Source: Ochotona curzoniae
Lineage: Eukaryota; Chordata; Mammalia; Lagomorpha; Ochotonidae
Direction: 5' to 3'
DNA length: 64,000 bases
Assembly: GCF_017591425.1 (NCBI RefSeq)
Contig: NW_024466599.1
Coordinates: forward strand, 70,970,501-71,034,500
Every line of letters starts with the position of its first letter. Positions within the stretch are counted from its first letter, which is position 1. Below the pieces are notes generated by a model that worked only from the letters and a program-made list of their open reading frames with translations, ran no database searches and was not told the DNA's origin. Shown here in pieces: positions 45,990-56,229 of this stretch. The translations under genes were made by a program, and so were the position numbers.

Positions 45990-47100
45990 ATTCAGTAATC
46001 TGTGCATAGGACAGTGTGACCCCAACGGGAAAATTGGTACAAAGGTGTGTCTGCTTGATAGCAAATGATTTCAAGAATTACTTGCATTTGATAAGTGACA
46101 AACACATAGTTCCCCAGGAATAAGGCATTGGTGAATCACTGCAGACAGACATATTTAACACTGTAAGCATTCTGTTAATGGAATGTTCACTAGCATATTA
46201 AGCAAAGGAAGGAAATCCAACGGGGAAAAGGCCAAGCTATCACACTGGCATAGTCAAATTCTTCTCTCCTAACCAAGTGACTTAAGAAAGACATCAGCAG
46301 GGTCTTGAAGCGTAAAATTACATACATGCTCACAATTCCAACACAGGACACATGCCTGTATCCTAACAAGAACCTGCCTGTTTCCAATTTTCTTCCCCAT
46401 GCACATGTGTTTGCATAAGGCTTTCTCTGTTATATGGTGTTGGAATGAAGCAAAACTTTAAAAATGTATTTATGGGTCTGGCACTGTGGTACCTATTAAG
46501 CCACCAGTGCCTTGCCTCCCAGTGTGTGCATTAGCAGCAAGCTGGAGTCAGGAGTGGAGCATGGAACCCAGGCACTCCAGTGTGAGACAAGAGCATCCTA
46601 AATGGCATCTTCATCACTAGACCAAATATCATCCCTGCCCCACCACCTATCTGTTTACATATGCAGTCACCTGCTGCTGCTGCTTCCCATCCTTTGTCTC
46701 CCAGTGCTCTGGCTACATATCTTACAGAAGCTAGAGCAGGAGTGGGACAATGGGGTGGGATGTGGGAAGGCTCTGTCTCCCCACCTCAGCAACAGTGACG
46801 AGTGCACACATGGATAATTTGCTTGAAACAGCCACTACACAGAAAGCTATCACCTCACTCACAGCTCATGCTAGAAGAAACTGAACCCAATCGCAAATCA
46901 GACTCCTGGACTATGAACATCTGAGTTCATCAATGTTCATAAATATGCGCTTCCACTTGAGATCATGATTTCATAAGGTTAGCAAGAGGGAGGATATGGG
47001 AAATTCTTTCACAGCTCGAGTTTGAATTTCACCCCACTGGGATGTGGTCAACAAGTCGAATGTGACAGAGTAGCACACTTCACACCAAATACAAGCCTAT
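45990..47100. other. Gene B intron
   Basis: Right-copy-only block. Apart from a SINE fragment at 46465-46620 I see no repeat or exon. Confidence 0.4.
46465..46620 (-). repeat. CSINE fragment
   Basis: Reverse head-proximal piece (ggaacccaggcactccagtg). Confidence 0.55.
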
Positions 47101-47140
47101 AGAAATAGGTGCATTTTGCGTGTTCCCAGCATATACTTGC

Positions 47141-47239
47141 CTTCCTTCATGTTTTCCACCAAAGACGATAAGTCTGTCGGTTTTACTTCTTCAAAAGAAG
47201 TTTCACTTGGCTCATTAGATACTTGCGATAGAATATCAT
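47141..47239 (-). CDS. Gene B 99-nt exon with GC-AG donor
   Basis: The acceptor is tttccctag. The open body encodes D, DILSQVSNEPSETSFEEVKP, then TDLSSLVENMKE, ending in phase 1. The donor reads GGAAG|GCAAGT, a textbook GC-AG site; the nearest GT would break the phase rule. It resembles the exon at 41339-41440 (DEIL start, central PxxxxxEE, similar length), so these two probably arose by an older exon duplication. Confidence 0.6.
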
Positions 47240-49260
47240 CTAGGGAAACAAACAATGGCATGTCAAACCTCAACAAGGCGGGATACATTCAGTTTGCTAC
47301 ATCAGTTCCTAAAATGATCCACAAACACATGAAGACATGATGCAGACTTGAAACCTACAGGAGGTTAAACTCTAGCACACTCAGTCTTGGGTAGGGAAGT
47401 TCCTGCTACTGGCCTCATCAGAAATATTGAGATTGCTCAAGAGATCCTGGGTGGGAAACATGACACGGGGCTGGAATTTTCCCCCGAATCCTTGTGGCTC
47501 TCAGTACCACTGTCTTCTTCCCCTCTGTTCCTGTGGTCATCCTAACCCACATCTCTAAGACTGGCTTCATCCCTGTTCACACATTCCTTTCTTTCCTTTG
47601 AAATGTTAGTGCCTTTCCCAGGAAGCTTTTCACAGCAAGAGCTCCTGAAACTGTGGCACACAGACCTAAACCCAAACTTCCTCTCTGACTTCTGCTTCCC
47701 TCACTGTTTGTGGTGGGTATGGTTTCCTGTCACTTTTGTGAACATTAAATAAATCAAAACCTAGAGGCATATTGAAGACAGCCAGATGAGGAGCATTCTG
47801 GAAGCAACATGTCTGGAACCACTCATCACCATCTTCCTCTAGCAATAGCCCAAGCCAGCTAGTAAACATCAGCAGGCTTCCACTCAGGGCAAGTACCACA
47901 CCACTTGAACTAGGTAGGCAGAGAATAAAAAAGACTTCTGAGGGAAACACATTCCTAACCAGACAAAAACCAGAGGTGTCCTCCACCAATTCTGTGAGCA
48001 CTCATCACCAGCAACTGCCAACACTGCCATATCTAACTGAGCTTCCAGCTGCAAGGGCCACTCAAGGAGAGATGCACACTTCCTCTACCATTCTCCTTAG
48101 CAGTCTGAACAGAGCCATGGGCCAGCCAGATGACCCCTGGTAATCAGGGACACTGGTGCTGCTCTGAATATAAAAGAAAGGAAATCTGATGCTGTATCCC
48201 TACCCCCTCCTCTCCTCTTCACCATGCTTGGAAAGCAGGGGTGACATCTGGAGATGCAGAAGCCATTGGATGATCAACAGATACAAGCACCAGAAGAGAC
48301 CCTGAACATCTTAGAGAAACTGACCATCAAGTCAAATATGACAGCAAAGCCACAGCCTCTGTCCTCATGTGGCTAGGACAAAGCCCCTTCAAAGGCACTG
48401 AGATCCACTGACAGGTTTTCAGGAACTGCAGCCAAGTCCATTGTTAGCTGGCACAGGCACCAGGAACACAGGGATTTGGCCTTGCTGAGATGATCCTAGA
48501 CACTTGATGGAAGAAGCAAGCCTAAGTTCCTGAAGGTCACCATGCCTTTAGGCTGGGAGTATGAATTCTGTCATTCATACATCAGGCTTGACTAAGCTCT
48601 GCCTCTGCACAGGCACTCACTCTATGAGGTGCTGGGGGACTCAGGGCCTAGTGAGACCAGGCCTTCTCTGCAGCCCTGAGACACAGGGCAGGACCAGAAG
48701 CCTACATGTAAGCATCACCAGACACACCCACCCACACAGGCATGCAGACCAGTGCAGCAAGGGCTGAGGAACAAAGGAGAGGAAAGACACTAGCCAGGCC
48801 CATGTTGCTCAGGGCACAGGCACACGGTGGAACAAACCTCAGTGGGGAGTGATCTGGTCTGCCTGGGAAGCTAAGTTCTTACTTTGGTTGATCACAGGAG
48901 TTGCTGGGTTCCCAAACTCATACATGTCCACACAGGTGGGTAGTGTCATCAGCACCCTTCAGCAATGACCTAGGCTCAAAGCATCCCCAAGAGGCCCAGC
49001 ACCCAGGCAAATGGCATGCAGGATACTGCTACTCACCTCTTGAGGACACTAGCTCCAAGAACTATAAACATCATTGGGAAGTCCCGACACAGTCATTCAG
49101 GGGCTGCTGCATACCACGGATATCCCATAGCAAGGTCATCTAAACAACCTGTGACCTTCTCCCCAGCCTCAAGCCATCACAGAGGGACACAGAGCAGGAA
49201 GGTACCTGAACACAACACTCCACAACATGTGCCTACCCACAGGGTAAAGCTGTCCTTATA
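47240..49260. other. Gene B intron with a hydrophobic open frame
   Basis: A minus-strand frame of 111 codons at 47666-48001 contains a hydrophobic stretch (GVVLALSGSLLMFTSWLGLLL), but no acceptor in the expected phase bounds it. An ancient MIR/L2-like patch may lie near 48585-48660. Otherwise unassigned. Confidence 0.35.
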
Positions 49261-49261
49261 A

Positions 49262-49580
49262 GCTGACACTGTGGGAAAGTGGGTAAACCACCCAATGACC
49301 AGTGTCACAATCCCATCTCGGCACTGGATCAAGTCCTGGCTGCTCTGCTTCCAACTCAGTACCCTGCTAATGAACCTGGGAAAGCAGCAGAAGGAAACCC
49401 AGGTGCTTGAGCCTCTGCACCCAAGTGGGAGAATGGATGAAGCTCCGGCATTATGTCAAGAACATCTTGGTGACTAGCCATCAAGGAAGGATCCAGCAAA
49501 TGGAACAGAGATATGCCTGTCACTCACTCATTCACTCTTAGCCCTGTCTTTCACATAAATAAATCAAAAAGCTTCTGGAA
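49262..49580 (+). repeat. CSINE, old
   Basis: Head gctgacactgtgggaaagtg, tail ataaataaatcaaaaagctt. Confidence 0.75.
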
Positions 49581-49704
49581 AGCAAAATTAAAGGAGGCAT
49601 TCATATTTAGTCCAGAAAAAAAAATTAAGTCTGTGCTTGCTCTGCACAATCATTCTTCCACCAAGTTTTTTGAGCTGCTATGTTAAAGTTTTCTTTCATG
49701 TAAA

Positions 49705-50042
49705 GGGCATGGGATGGTAGCCTAGTGAGTAAAGGCCTCGCTTTCAACGCAGTGGAATCCCATATGGGAGCTGGTTCCAATCTGGTGGTCCCACGTCCCA
49801 TCCAGCTCCCTGCTTGTGGCCTGGAAAAGCAGTCAAGGATGGTCCAAAGCCTTGGGACTGTGCATCCACATGTGAGACCTGGAAGAATCCCCTGGCTCCT
49901 GGCTTTGGATCGGCTCAGTTCCGGCCATTGCAGACACTTGGCGAGTGGAGCAGCAGATGGAAAAATCTTCCTTTCCTCTCTCTCTCCTCCTCTCTGTATA
50001 TCTGACTTTCCAATAAAAATAAATAAATCTTTTAAAAATTTT
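49705..50042 (+). repeat. CSINE, full length
   Basis: Head agggcatgggatggtagcct; lies just 3' (gene sense) of the candidate second membrane exon. Confidence 0.88.
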
Positions 50043-50122
50043 TCCTTCATTTGAAATAGAAACACAAGAAAATAAATCAAGTTCACTAAAGAAAATGGTA
50101 ATTTGTTGTCTCTGACTTCTAC

Positions 50123-50223
50123 CTTGATATGCTTTGATCTACTCTTTCCTGAAAATGTCCAAACAGAAGCAGCCAAGATCAGTGGTACCCCCAGTGCTAT
50201 GAAACTGACAAAGTGGTGGTTCC
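50123..50223 (-). CDS. Candidate alternative membrane exon of gene B
   Basis: An open segment follows a fair acceptor (ctcaacctccccag) in the phase expected for this gene. It encodes G, NHH, then a hydrophobic run (HFVSFIALGVPLILAASVW) followed by a basic stop-transfer stretch (GKSRSKHIK). A possible donor AAG|GTAGAA would end it in phase 0, which cannot join the downstream phase-1 exons. It would therefore have to be an alternative last exon or a relic of another gene unit. Seen: the hydrophobic-basic pattern and acceptor phase. Inferred: any use as an exon. Confidence 0.3.
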
Positions 50224-50719
50224 CTGGGGAGGTTGAGGTATGACAAGATCCTTTGAAACCCTGAACCCAACTCTCATTTCTATATATATATATAAGCATT
50301 CACTGTTCTAATACATGTAGGGCAAGATTCAGGGACATCAGGGTCACCTGCAAGTACAACACTTTTTGCCTCCTAACCGGCAGGTGCACAAGGAGGAGCA
50401 CAAGGCCAGATGGGGCACCTGCATGAGAAGCCTGCATGCATCCTCCACCAGTCATGACACCTCCCCGTCAGTCAGTCACTCAGGGCTCCATGCCCCCTGA
50501 GACCTCGGTGGGGGTGCAGCTGGAAGGGAACAAACCCAGAGTCCCGACCTGGCACACCTCAGAGTAGTCTCTCCACTCCTGAGTCTGGGCTGATTTCTTG
50601 GGACTCTGAAGAGCTTCTGGCCTCAAACCAGACCCTGGCCTCAACAAAGCAGGAAAAGTCCCTTGGCAAACAGCCGTGGATATGCAGGGGACTCTTCACC
50701 TAGAGCCAGGGGAACTTAC

Positions 50720-50782
50720 CAAAGACATCAGCAAAACGTCCATCCGCATTGTCCAAATGGGAGGAATATTGCTTTTGGGCAT
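50720..50782 (-). CDS. Gene B repeat exon 4 (63 nt)
   Basis: The acceptor is tttccccacag and the donor TTTG|GTAAGT, both phase 1. It encodes D, then AQKQYSSHLDNADGRFADVF, then G. It is the most diverged of the four repeat units but keeps length, phase, the SS pair and the terminal acidic-aromatic-glycine end. A partial SINE immediately follows it on the plus-strand coordinate side. Confidence 0.6.
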
Positions 50783-50799
50783 CTGTGGGGAAATAGAGC

Positions 50800-51030
50800 C
50801 AGCTGTGATGAAGCCACTCCCCAGATCTGCAGAACAGCAGGAGAGAATGCCCCATCCCCTTGGCACCCTCAACCCATGGGGGAGACCCATGAAAAACCCC
50901 TGGATCTTGTTTCAGGTTGCCTCAGCTCCAGTTCTTGTCCCATTCAGTAAACCAGGGAATGCAAGATCTGCCCCTCTGCCTCACCTTGTCTCCATAAATT
51001 GTATCTGCCTTTCCAACAAAAAAAATCAAT
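50800..51030 (+). repeat. CSINE fragment
   Basis: Head-truncated; tail ttccaacaaaaaaaatcaat. Confidence 0.65.
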
Positions 51031-51424
51031 GAATCATTTAAGAAAAGGAAAACACCAAGGTCACTTGCAAACATGACAATTCCTGTTGTGTCCTACATAG
51101 TAGCTACTGCAAGGGCACCTGGGCCCTTGCAAGAGAACCCTGCATGTATCCTCTGTCGGAGTGGACACCAGCAAGTCAGGCAATCAAGGCTCAATGTCCC
51201 GTCATGACTGAGCCCCCTGTGGGGGCCTTGGTGGAAGGGTACAAACCCAAGATCCTGACCTGTGACAGCTTTCTGTATTTGGCTTCCGTTCTTAAGACAC
51301 TCAAACTTAGAGGAACAAGTTTTGGCCTCATAGCAAATTCTGCTCTCAATGCAGCAGGAACAGGTCCCTTGGCAACAGCCAGAGATTAGCAGGTGACTCT
51401 TCACCTATAGCCAACGATACTTAC

Positions 51425-51487
51425 CAAAGTCTTTAGTAAAACCATCATCCTCACTTTTCATCATTGAGGAATATGTATCATTTGGAC
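51425..51487 (-). pseudogene. Gene B repeat exon 3, acceptor damaged
   Basis: The body is open and encodes PNDTYSSMMKSEDDGFTKDF, with an intact donor TTTG|GTAAGT. At the position where the other copies have cccacag followed by two exon bases, this copy reads cccacaa then gt. The only usable AG is one base further on, which gives a 62-nt exon and a frameshift. Because the exon is symmetric, skipping it would leave the protein in frame, so it is most likely an unused or decaying copy. Confidence 0.55.
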
Positions 51488-51689
51488 TTGTGGGCAAGAA
51501 CAACCAACTGTGTGTGAGGAAGCCCCTTAACACTTCTGTAGGACAACGCTTCCTCCCTGATGCACAGGAGCCAGCCACAGCAGACTCCCTTCAAAGCATG
51601 CATAGTCCTCAATCCCATACTTTCAGCATACATCTAATGTCTGTCTTATCCATCTTGTCTCTAAACCTTGGGTCCCTGAACTAGCACTG

Positions 51690-51905
51690 GGCACCTAGAT
51701 GCAGCTCCAGTTCACTCTGGCACACCAATCACCATTCCACCCTCTGGAAGAGACCCAACACTTGGAAAATCAATTTCAATCTCTCTCTCTCCCTCTATTC
51801 ATCCCTCCCTCCTGCTCCCTCTCTCTTGAACTATATCTCTCCCTCTCACTGTCTATATATGCCATCTGCTTCTCAAATAAATGAATAAATCTATTTTTTT
51901 AAAAG
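51690..51905 (+). repeat. CSINE fragment
   Basis: 3' half with a long CT-rich run, then aaataaatgaataaatct. Confidence 0.65.
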
Positions 51906-52062
51906 ACTCAACTAAATGCATCCATGACAAGTTCTCCTCTCTGACCCCTCTTCAGCCATTCTGATGTAAATCAAATTATCCTCTTAACATAGCCAGAACA
52001 GGTCCCTTGGAAAAGAGCAGTGATTAGCAGGTGACAGTTCACCTGTTTCCAAAGGTACTTAC

Positions 52063-52125
52063 CAACATCCTTAGCCAAACTTTCATCCTGGTTTTTCATC
52101 ACTGATGAAAATGTATTTTTAATAT
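52063..52125 (-). CDS. Gene B repeat exon 2 (63 nt)
   Basis: The acceptor is tttttcccacag and the donor GTTG|GTAAGT, phase 1 on both sides. It encodes D, then IKNTFSSVMKNQDESLAKDV, then G. It aligns residue by residue with the other 63-nt exons (SS at 6-7, a basic residue near 10, ending AKDxG). It is a fully open copy with consensus splice sites. Confidence 0.62.
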
Positions 52126-52189
52126 CTGTGGGAAAAAGCAACCAGCTATGATGAAGCCACTCCCCAATCTGCATTCCCCTCCTTTTTTC

Positions 52190-52350
52190 TTTAAACATTT
52201 ATCCATTTTACTGGAAAGTAAGAGTTGTAGGTTTCAGAAGGAGAGACAGAAGAAAGTTCTCCCCATCCACTGTTTTTTTCCCCAAATGCCTGCAGTGCCC
52301 AGAGTGATTCAATACAGTCAGGAGCCAGGAGCTGCTTGGCATGTAACCAG
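52190..52350 (-). repeat. CSINE fragment
   Basis: Reverse tail and part of the body; truncated near the repeat-exon flank. Confidence 0.65.
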
Positions 52351-52392
52351 GCATTAGCAGATGACTCTTCACCTCTAGCCAAGGGAATTTAC

Positions 52393-52455
52393 CAAAGTCT
52401 TTGGCAAAACCTTCATCCTCACTTTTCTGAGTTGAAGAAAATTCACCATCAGAAA
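52393..52455 (-). CDS. Gene B repeat exon 1 (63 nt)
   Basis: The acceptor is cctccacag and the donor TTTG|GTAAAT, both phase 1. It encodes V, then SDGEFSSTQKSEDEGFAKDF, closing with G across the junction. It is the first of four tandem exon copies; the downstream intronic sequence (agcagatgactcttcacct) is repeated beside the other copies too. The 21-residue unit is acidic and serine-rich with no cysteine, so it is likely an extended ectodomain segment. Confidence 0.62.
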
Positions 52456-52589
52456 CTGTGGAGGAAATGCAAGCACCTTAAGGGATCCATTCACTAGTTG
52501 TGCCATACACTGCTTCTGCCTTATCACAAGGCACCAAAAGCCAGATGTCTAAAACTATGAGCAGCACTGAACCCTGTACTTATACACAC

Positions 52590-52800
52590 ACATTCAATGC
52601 CTTCTCTGCCACCCACTGCGGCCATAACTTTTCAGCACCTGCTATCCATGTCGGAGACCAGGAAGAAGCTCCTGACACCTAGCTTCAGCTTAACCCAGCC
52701 CTCTTTGTCACAGCCATCCTGGCAAGGAACCAGCCTATCAGATAGTCATTCATGCTCTCTCTCTCTCGCCCTCTTTAGAAGACTTTGATAATAAAAGTTA
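52590..52800 (+). repeat. CSINE, partial
   Basis: More complete than its left duplicate at 1711, which starts at the deletion junction. Confidence 0.65.
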
Positions 52801-53027
52801 AATGACTATGTATGCTAGCATCTTCTGTCTCCAGATATTGAGAAAGCTTCAAGCTTGGAAATCGATTGAAGTTCCTGCCTTCTCCCATGCACTAAATCCC
52901 TACTGGCAATTGTGAGGGGTAGAAAAGGCAGGTAGAGGGAAAGCCTGTGTTCCCCCCTCAGCAGTGTCTCTGCCAGTGATTCAGGATCACAGAGAGTCTC
53001 TGCTCCTTGGTTGCAAGATGGCCATAC

Positions 53028-53109
53028 CTTCCATCACACTGATGGGGCGAGGCTCCACTCCTCGCCACAGCATCAAAAACACCACGTAGTGTGTCAGAAT
53101 ATGCCGCAT
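53028..53109 (-). CDS. Gene B exon 1: start codon and signal peptide
   Basis: The ATG is at 53109-53107 with A at -3 (gtgaaaATGC). The exon encodes 27 codons plus one base: a basic MRH start, a hydrophobic core (ILTHYVVFLML), then WRGVEPRPISVME. A donor AAG|GTATGG ends it at 53028 in phase 1. Length and phase are identical to the gene A copy at 2075-2156. The frame is also open upstream, so an earlier start cannot be excluded, but the hydrophobic core placed directly after this ATG and the good context favour it. The core differs sharply from gene A although the flanks are nearly identical. Confidence 0.68.
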
Positions 53110-53801
53110 TTTCACTGCGCTCTGTCCAACACAAAGTGAACACAAGTTCAAGCTCAAGAGTCTTGAACTCCAGAATACCTGGAACACAGAGGGCAGTGAA
53201 GTCACACTCAGCGGGTGGGGTTCATTACCACTGCAAAGGGGAGGGGCAGGACAGGGACCCAGGAGAGACCCCTGGCTCTCTGCTGCCTCTGTAAAGCAGA
53301 AGCAGGGTGGCCCAGTGTGGTCTCCAGTCTCCACTTTGGGATTCCTAAGGCTGGCACCAGTTCTTCTTGGAAGAGAGGAAGCACCCAGCAGTGGAGAAGA
53401 CTTAGGAGGGAGGCTGGGAAGCCAAGGCAAAGCAAGACGCTGCCTGGAGATGAAGCCACTGGGAGCTCATATGAGGGAGACTTTCCACAGACTGGGGCTT
53501 AGTAGCAACCAGAACCTGGGGAGGAGGCTAGCCTTGGACTGCAGGTGCACACCCCGCTAACTTCTCAGGCACACAGCCCTCCCTGCCACGTTAAGCATCT
53601 ACGCATGAGAGAGAAGCATCTACTTCCAAGCAGTGACTCTCATTTAAGGCTCTTTCTATGAAGAATCATTCATAAGATATTTTAGTCATTCAGATTGCTA
53701 CATAATTTAAAATAATTTTTAGCCTTGCAGGCCTCATATGTCTCCAGAGTAGTTTCCTGCATCTTTGTTATTATTACGACTCTGTAAAAACATAAAAATC
53801 A

Positions 53802-54135
53802 GGTCCGGTGCGATAGTGTAGCGGTTAAAGTCCTTGCCTTGCATGTGCCAGGATCCCCTATGGGCGCTGGTTCTAATACCAGCGGCCATGCTTCCCATCC
53901 AGCTCCCTGCTTGTACATGGGAAAGCAGTGGAGGATGGCCCAAAGCTTTGGGACCCTGCACCTGCGTGGGAGACCTGGAAGAGCTCCTGGCTCCTCGTTT
54001 TGGATCAGCTCCAGCCGTTTTGGCCACATGGGGAGTGAACCATTGGATTGAAGATCTTCCTATCTTATCTGTCACTCCTCCTCTCTGTATATCTGCCTTT
54101 CCAATAAAATAAATAAAGAAATCTTTTTAAAAAAA
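53802..54135 (+). repeat. CSINE, full length
   Basis: Duplicate of 2849-3180. Confidence 0.9.
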
Positions 54136-54357
54136 ACATAGAAATCACTGGAGGCAATACAAATCAATGAACCCAAAAAGTGCTAACTTGGAAAAAATCA
54201 ATAAAGTATAAAAATTTCTAGCAAGACACACATTACTAACATCAGGAATGAGAGGCTGACGATCAGATCAGTATCCATAGTAAAAACATAACTAGGAAAG
54301 TAGGGTGTACCAGGAACAACTTTCTATCAATAAATTCAGCAAGTGAGAAAATCTGAA

Positions 54358-54610
54358 CAGGGGCTGGCATAGTGCCTAACGTGAGAAGCCAGCAGTTCCA
54401 ACTCCAGCACCCACAAGGTCACTATTCTGCAACCTGGCTGCTCCATTTCCAACCCAGCTTCCTGTTGGTACAACCGGGAAAGCAGCAGAGAATAGTCCAT
54501 ATGATTGGGCACCCAGCATGCATGTGAAAAAACAGGATGAAGCTCCTGGCTCCTGCCTGCTCCAGCCCTGGCCGTTGAGGCCATCTGCCAAATGAATTAA
54601 ATTAAGAAAA
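54358..54610 (+). repeat. CSINE, old
   Basis: Duplicate of 3408-3655. Confidence 0.75.
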
Positions 54611-54839
54611 AAGGAAAAAAAAAATTTCATAACAGACATAAGATAAATAAGCTGATTTTAGAAAAGACTGTGCAAATATCTCTGTATCTAATGTTACACA
54701 AATTGAAGCTATGGGTAATAATCTTCCCACAAAGAAAACTCAAAGCTCAGATGGCTTCACTTGCAAACTCGATCAACAATGAAGGAAACATTGCCAACTC
54801 CACATGAACACAGCTGGAAAACTGAGCCTTGAAAAATAC

Positions 54840-55065
54840 TTCCTGGACATGGAGTGATGGCTCAACTGCTAACCCTCCACTTCCAAGCACCAGCATCCCA
54901 TGTGGGTGCCAATTTGTGTCCCAGCTGCTCCATTTCTCATCCAGCTCCCTGCTTGTGGCCTAGGAAGGCAGCAGAGGAAGGCCCAGGGCCTTGGGACTCT
55001 ACATTCTTGCATGGCAGACTTGGAGAAGGAAGGAAGGAAGAGAATGAAAGACAAAAGAAAAAACT
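54840..55065 (+). repeat. CSINE, 3' truncated
   Basis: Duplicate of 3890-4115. Confidence 0.7.
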
Positions 55066-55139
55066 TCCCAATTCATTCAAATATGCATTACCATTTCAAA
55101 ATTGTTCAAATTACTTTTGTATCAGTATTATGAAAAACT

Positions 55140-55390
55140 AGAGAGAAAGAAACTTTCCATTCATTACTTTCCTCTACAAATGCCTGAAACAACCACGACT
55201 GACAAAGCTTACGCCAGCAGCCCAGAACTCAGGGCAAGTCTCCCTGCTGGGAGGCATGGACACAAGTACTTGAGCCACTATGGGATGCCAACAGGGAGGG
55301 GCTACAGTGAGAGCCAGGATTTAAACCAAGGCACTCTGTGATGGGATGCAGTCATCCCAAACAACATCTCTACTGCTGCACCAGATACTC
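55140..55390 (-). repeat. CSINE, old
   Basis: Duplicate of 4190-4440. Confidence 0.65.
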
Positions 55391-55431
55391 ACCTCTTCCT
55401 TTTTCATCGTTTTGATGAAAAACACTTGTAC

Positions 55432-55600
55432 AGAGGAATTTGAGAAGCAGAGGCAGGCACTGTCACTAGCAGAGAGCTCCTAGCCTCTGTTCACTCCCCA
55501 AATGCTCACAGGGACCAAAGCCAGCACCTGGAAACACGATCCATGTCTCCCAGATGGGTGGCAGGAATCCAGTTTTTGAGCCATCACTGCTGCCTTCCAG
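55432..55600 (-). repeat. CSINE fragment
   Basis: Duplicate of 4485-4650. Confidence 0.55.
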
Positions 55601-55717
55601 GGTCTGATGATATAAGGTGGCGGTTCCTCATCCCTGGGTACTGGGACCTGTGGAATGTCATGACTGTTTTTGTCTCTCCCCTTCCCCCAAGAACAACAAG
55701 AAGAAATGGCTAATTTA

Positions 55718-55927
55718 GGGCCCAGTGCGGTAGCCTAGCAGTTAATGTCCTCGCCTTGCACACACCAGGATCCCATATGGGTGCCAGTTCTGATCCCAGC
55801 AGCCCTGCTTCCCATCCAGCTCCTTGCTTGTGGCCTGGGAAATCAGTAGAGGACAGCCCAAAGCCTTGGGCCCCTGCACCCGTTTGGGGGACCCGGAAGA
55901 AGCTCCTGGCTCCAGGCTCCTGGCTCA
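55718..55927 (+). repeat. CSINE, cut at a deletion junction
   Basis: Duplicate of 4768 onward; stops at ccaggctcctggctc and continues directly into an opposite-strand SINE. Confidence 0.85.
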
Positions 55928-56220
55928 TTTGTAGAGAGATAGTTACAGAGTCACCGAGAGATATTACCCATCCACTGGTTCATTCTCCACTGGCCAGGGC
56001 TGCACCAGGCCAAAGCCTGCAGCCAGGAGTTTCATCCAGGGTACCACATGAGTGCAGGGCCCCAAGGACATGGGTCATCTTCCACCGCCTTTCCCAGGCA
56101 CATTAGCCAGGAGCTGGATCAGAAGTGGAATAGCTGGGACATGAACCAGTGTCCACATGACACACCAGTGTTGTTTGTGGCAGCTCTACCCACTATGCTA
56201 CAATGCCACAATATCAGTCC
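55928..56220 (-). repeat. CSINE, cut at a deletion junction
   Basis: Duplicate of 6390-6692; its T-rich tail is missing. Confidence 0.85.
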
Positions 56221-56229
56221 CTATTTGTT

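Larger units (their letters stand above)
50330..52470 (+). repeat. Tandem exon-bearing duplication units
   Basis: Four successive units, each holding a 63-nt exon plus flanking intron. Shared intron marks: aggtcccttgg, gattagcaggtgactcttca and cacctatagccaa just before each donor. The longest matches are 50330-50790 against 51050-51500, including cctgcatgcatcctccacc against cctgcatgtatcctctgtc. SINEs have since inserted at 50800-51030, 51690-51905 and 52190-52350. Confidence 0.75.
34583..53109 (-). other. Gene B: type I membrane-protein gene with amplified phase-1 exons (whole span)
   Basis: Gene model built by eye from open exons flanked by splice signals. Order 5' to 3' on the minus strand: signal-peptide exon, four 63-nt repeat exons (the third with a damaged acceptor), exons of 99, 78, 102 and 99 nt, then a membrane-spanning exon. 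Each junction before the membrane exon is phase 1, so the exons join in one frame to about 265 residues before any cytoplasmic tail. The predicted protein has a cleavable signal peptide, an acidic serine-rich ectodomain and one transmembrane helix, so it would sit at the cell surface or in a vesicle membrane. I do not recognise the family. All-phase-1 small-exon architecture is also seen in CD99/XG-type genes, but I see no sequence match to them. Introns are full of SINEs. The model has no transcript support; exons could be missing, especially between 35665 and 41339. Confidence 0.68.

Noticed and set aside
47666..48001. Minus-strand hydrophobic frame of 111 codons
   Set aside because: No acceptor in the expected phase, no counterpart in the left copy, and hydrophobicity alone is weak evidence.
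49625..50299. 224-codon minus-strand frame taken as one protein
   Set aside because: Most of it runs through a SINE; only the first part, with the hydrophobic segment, is considered as an exon candidate.
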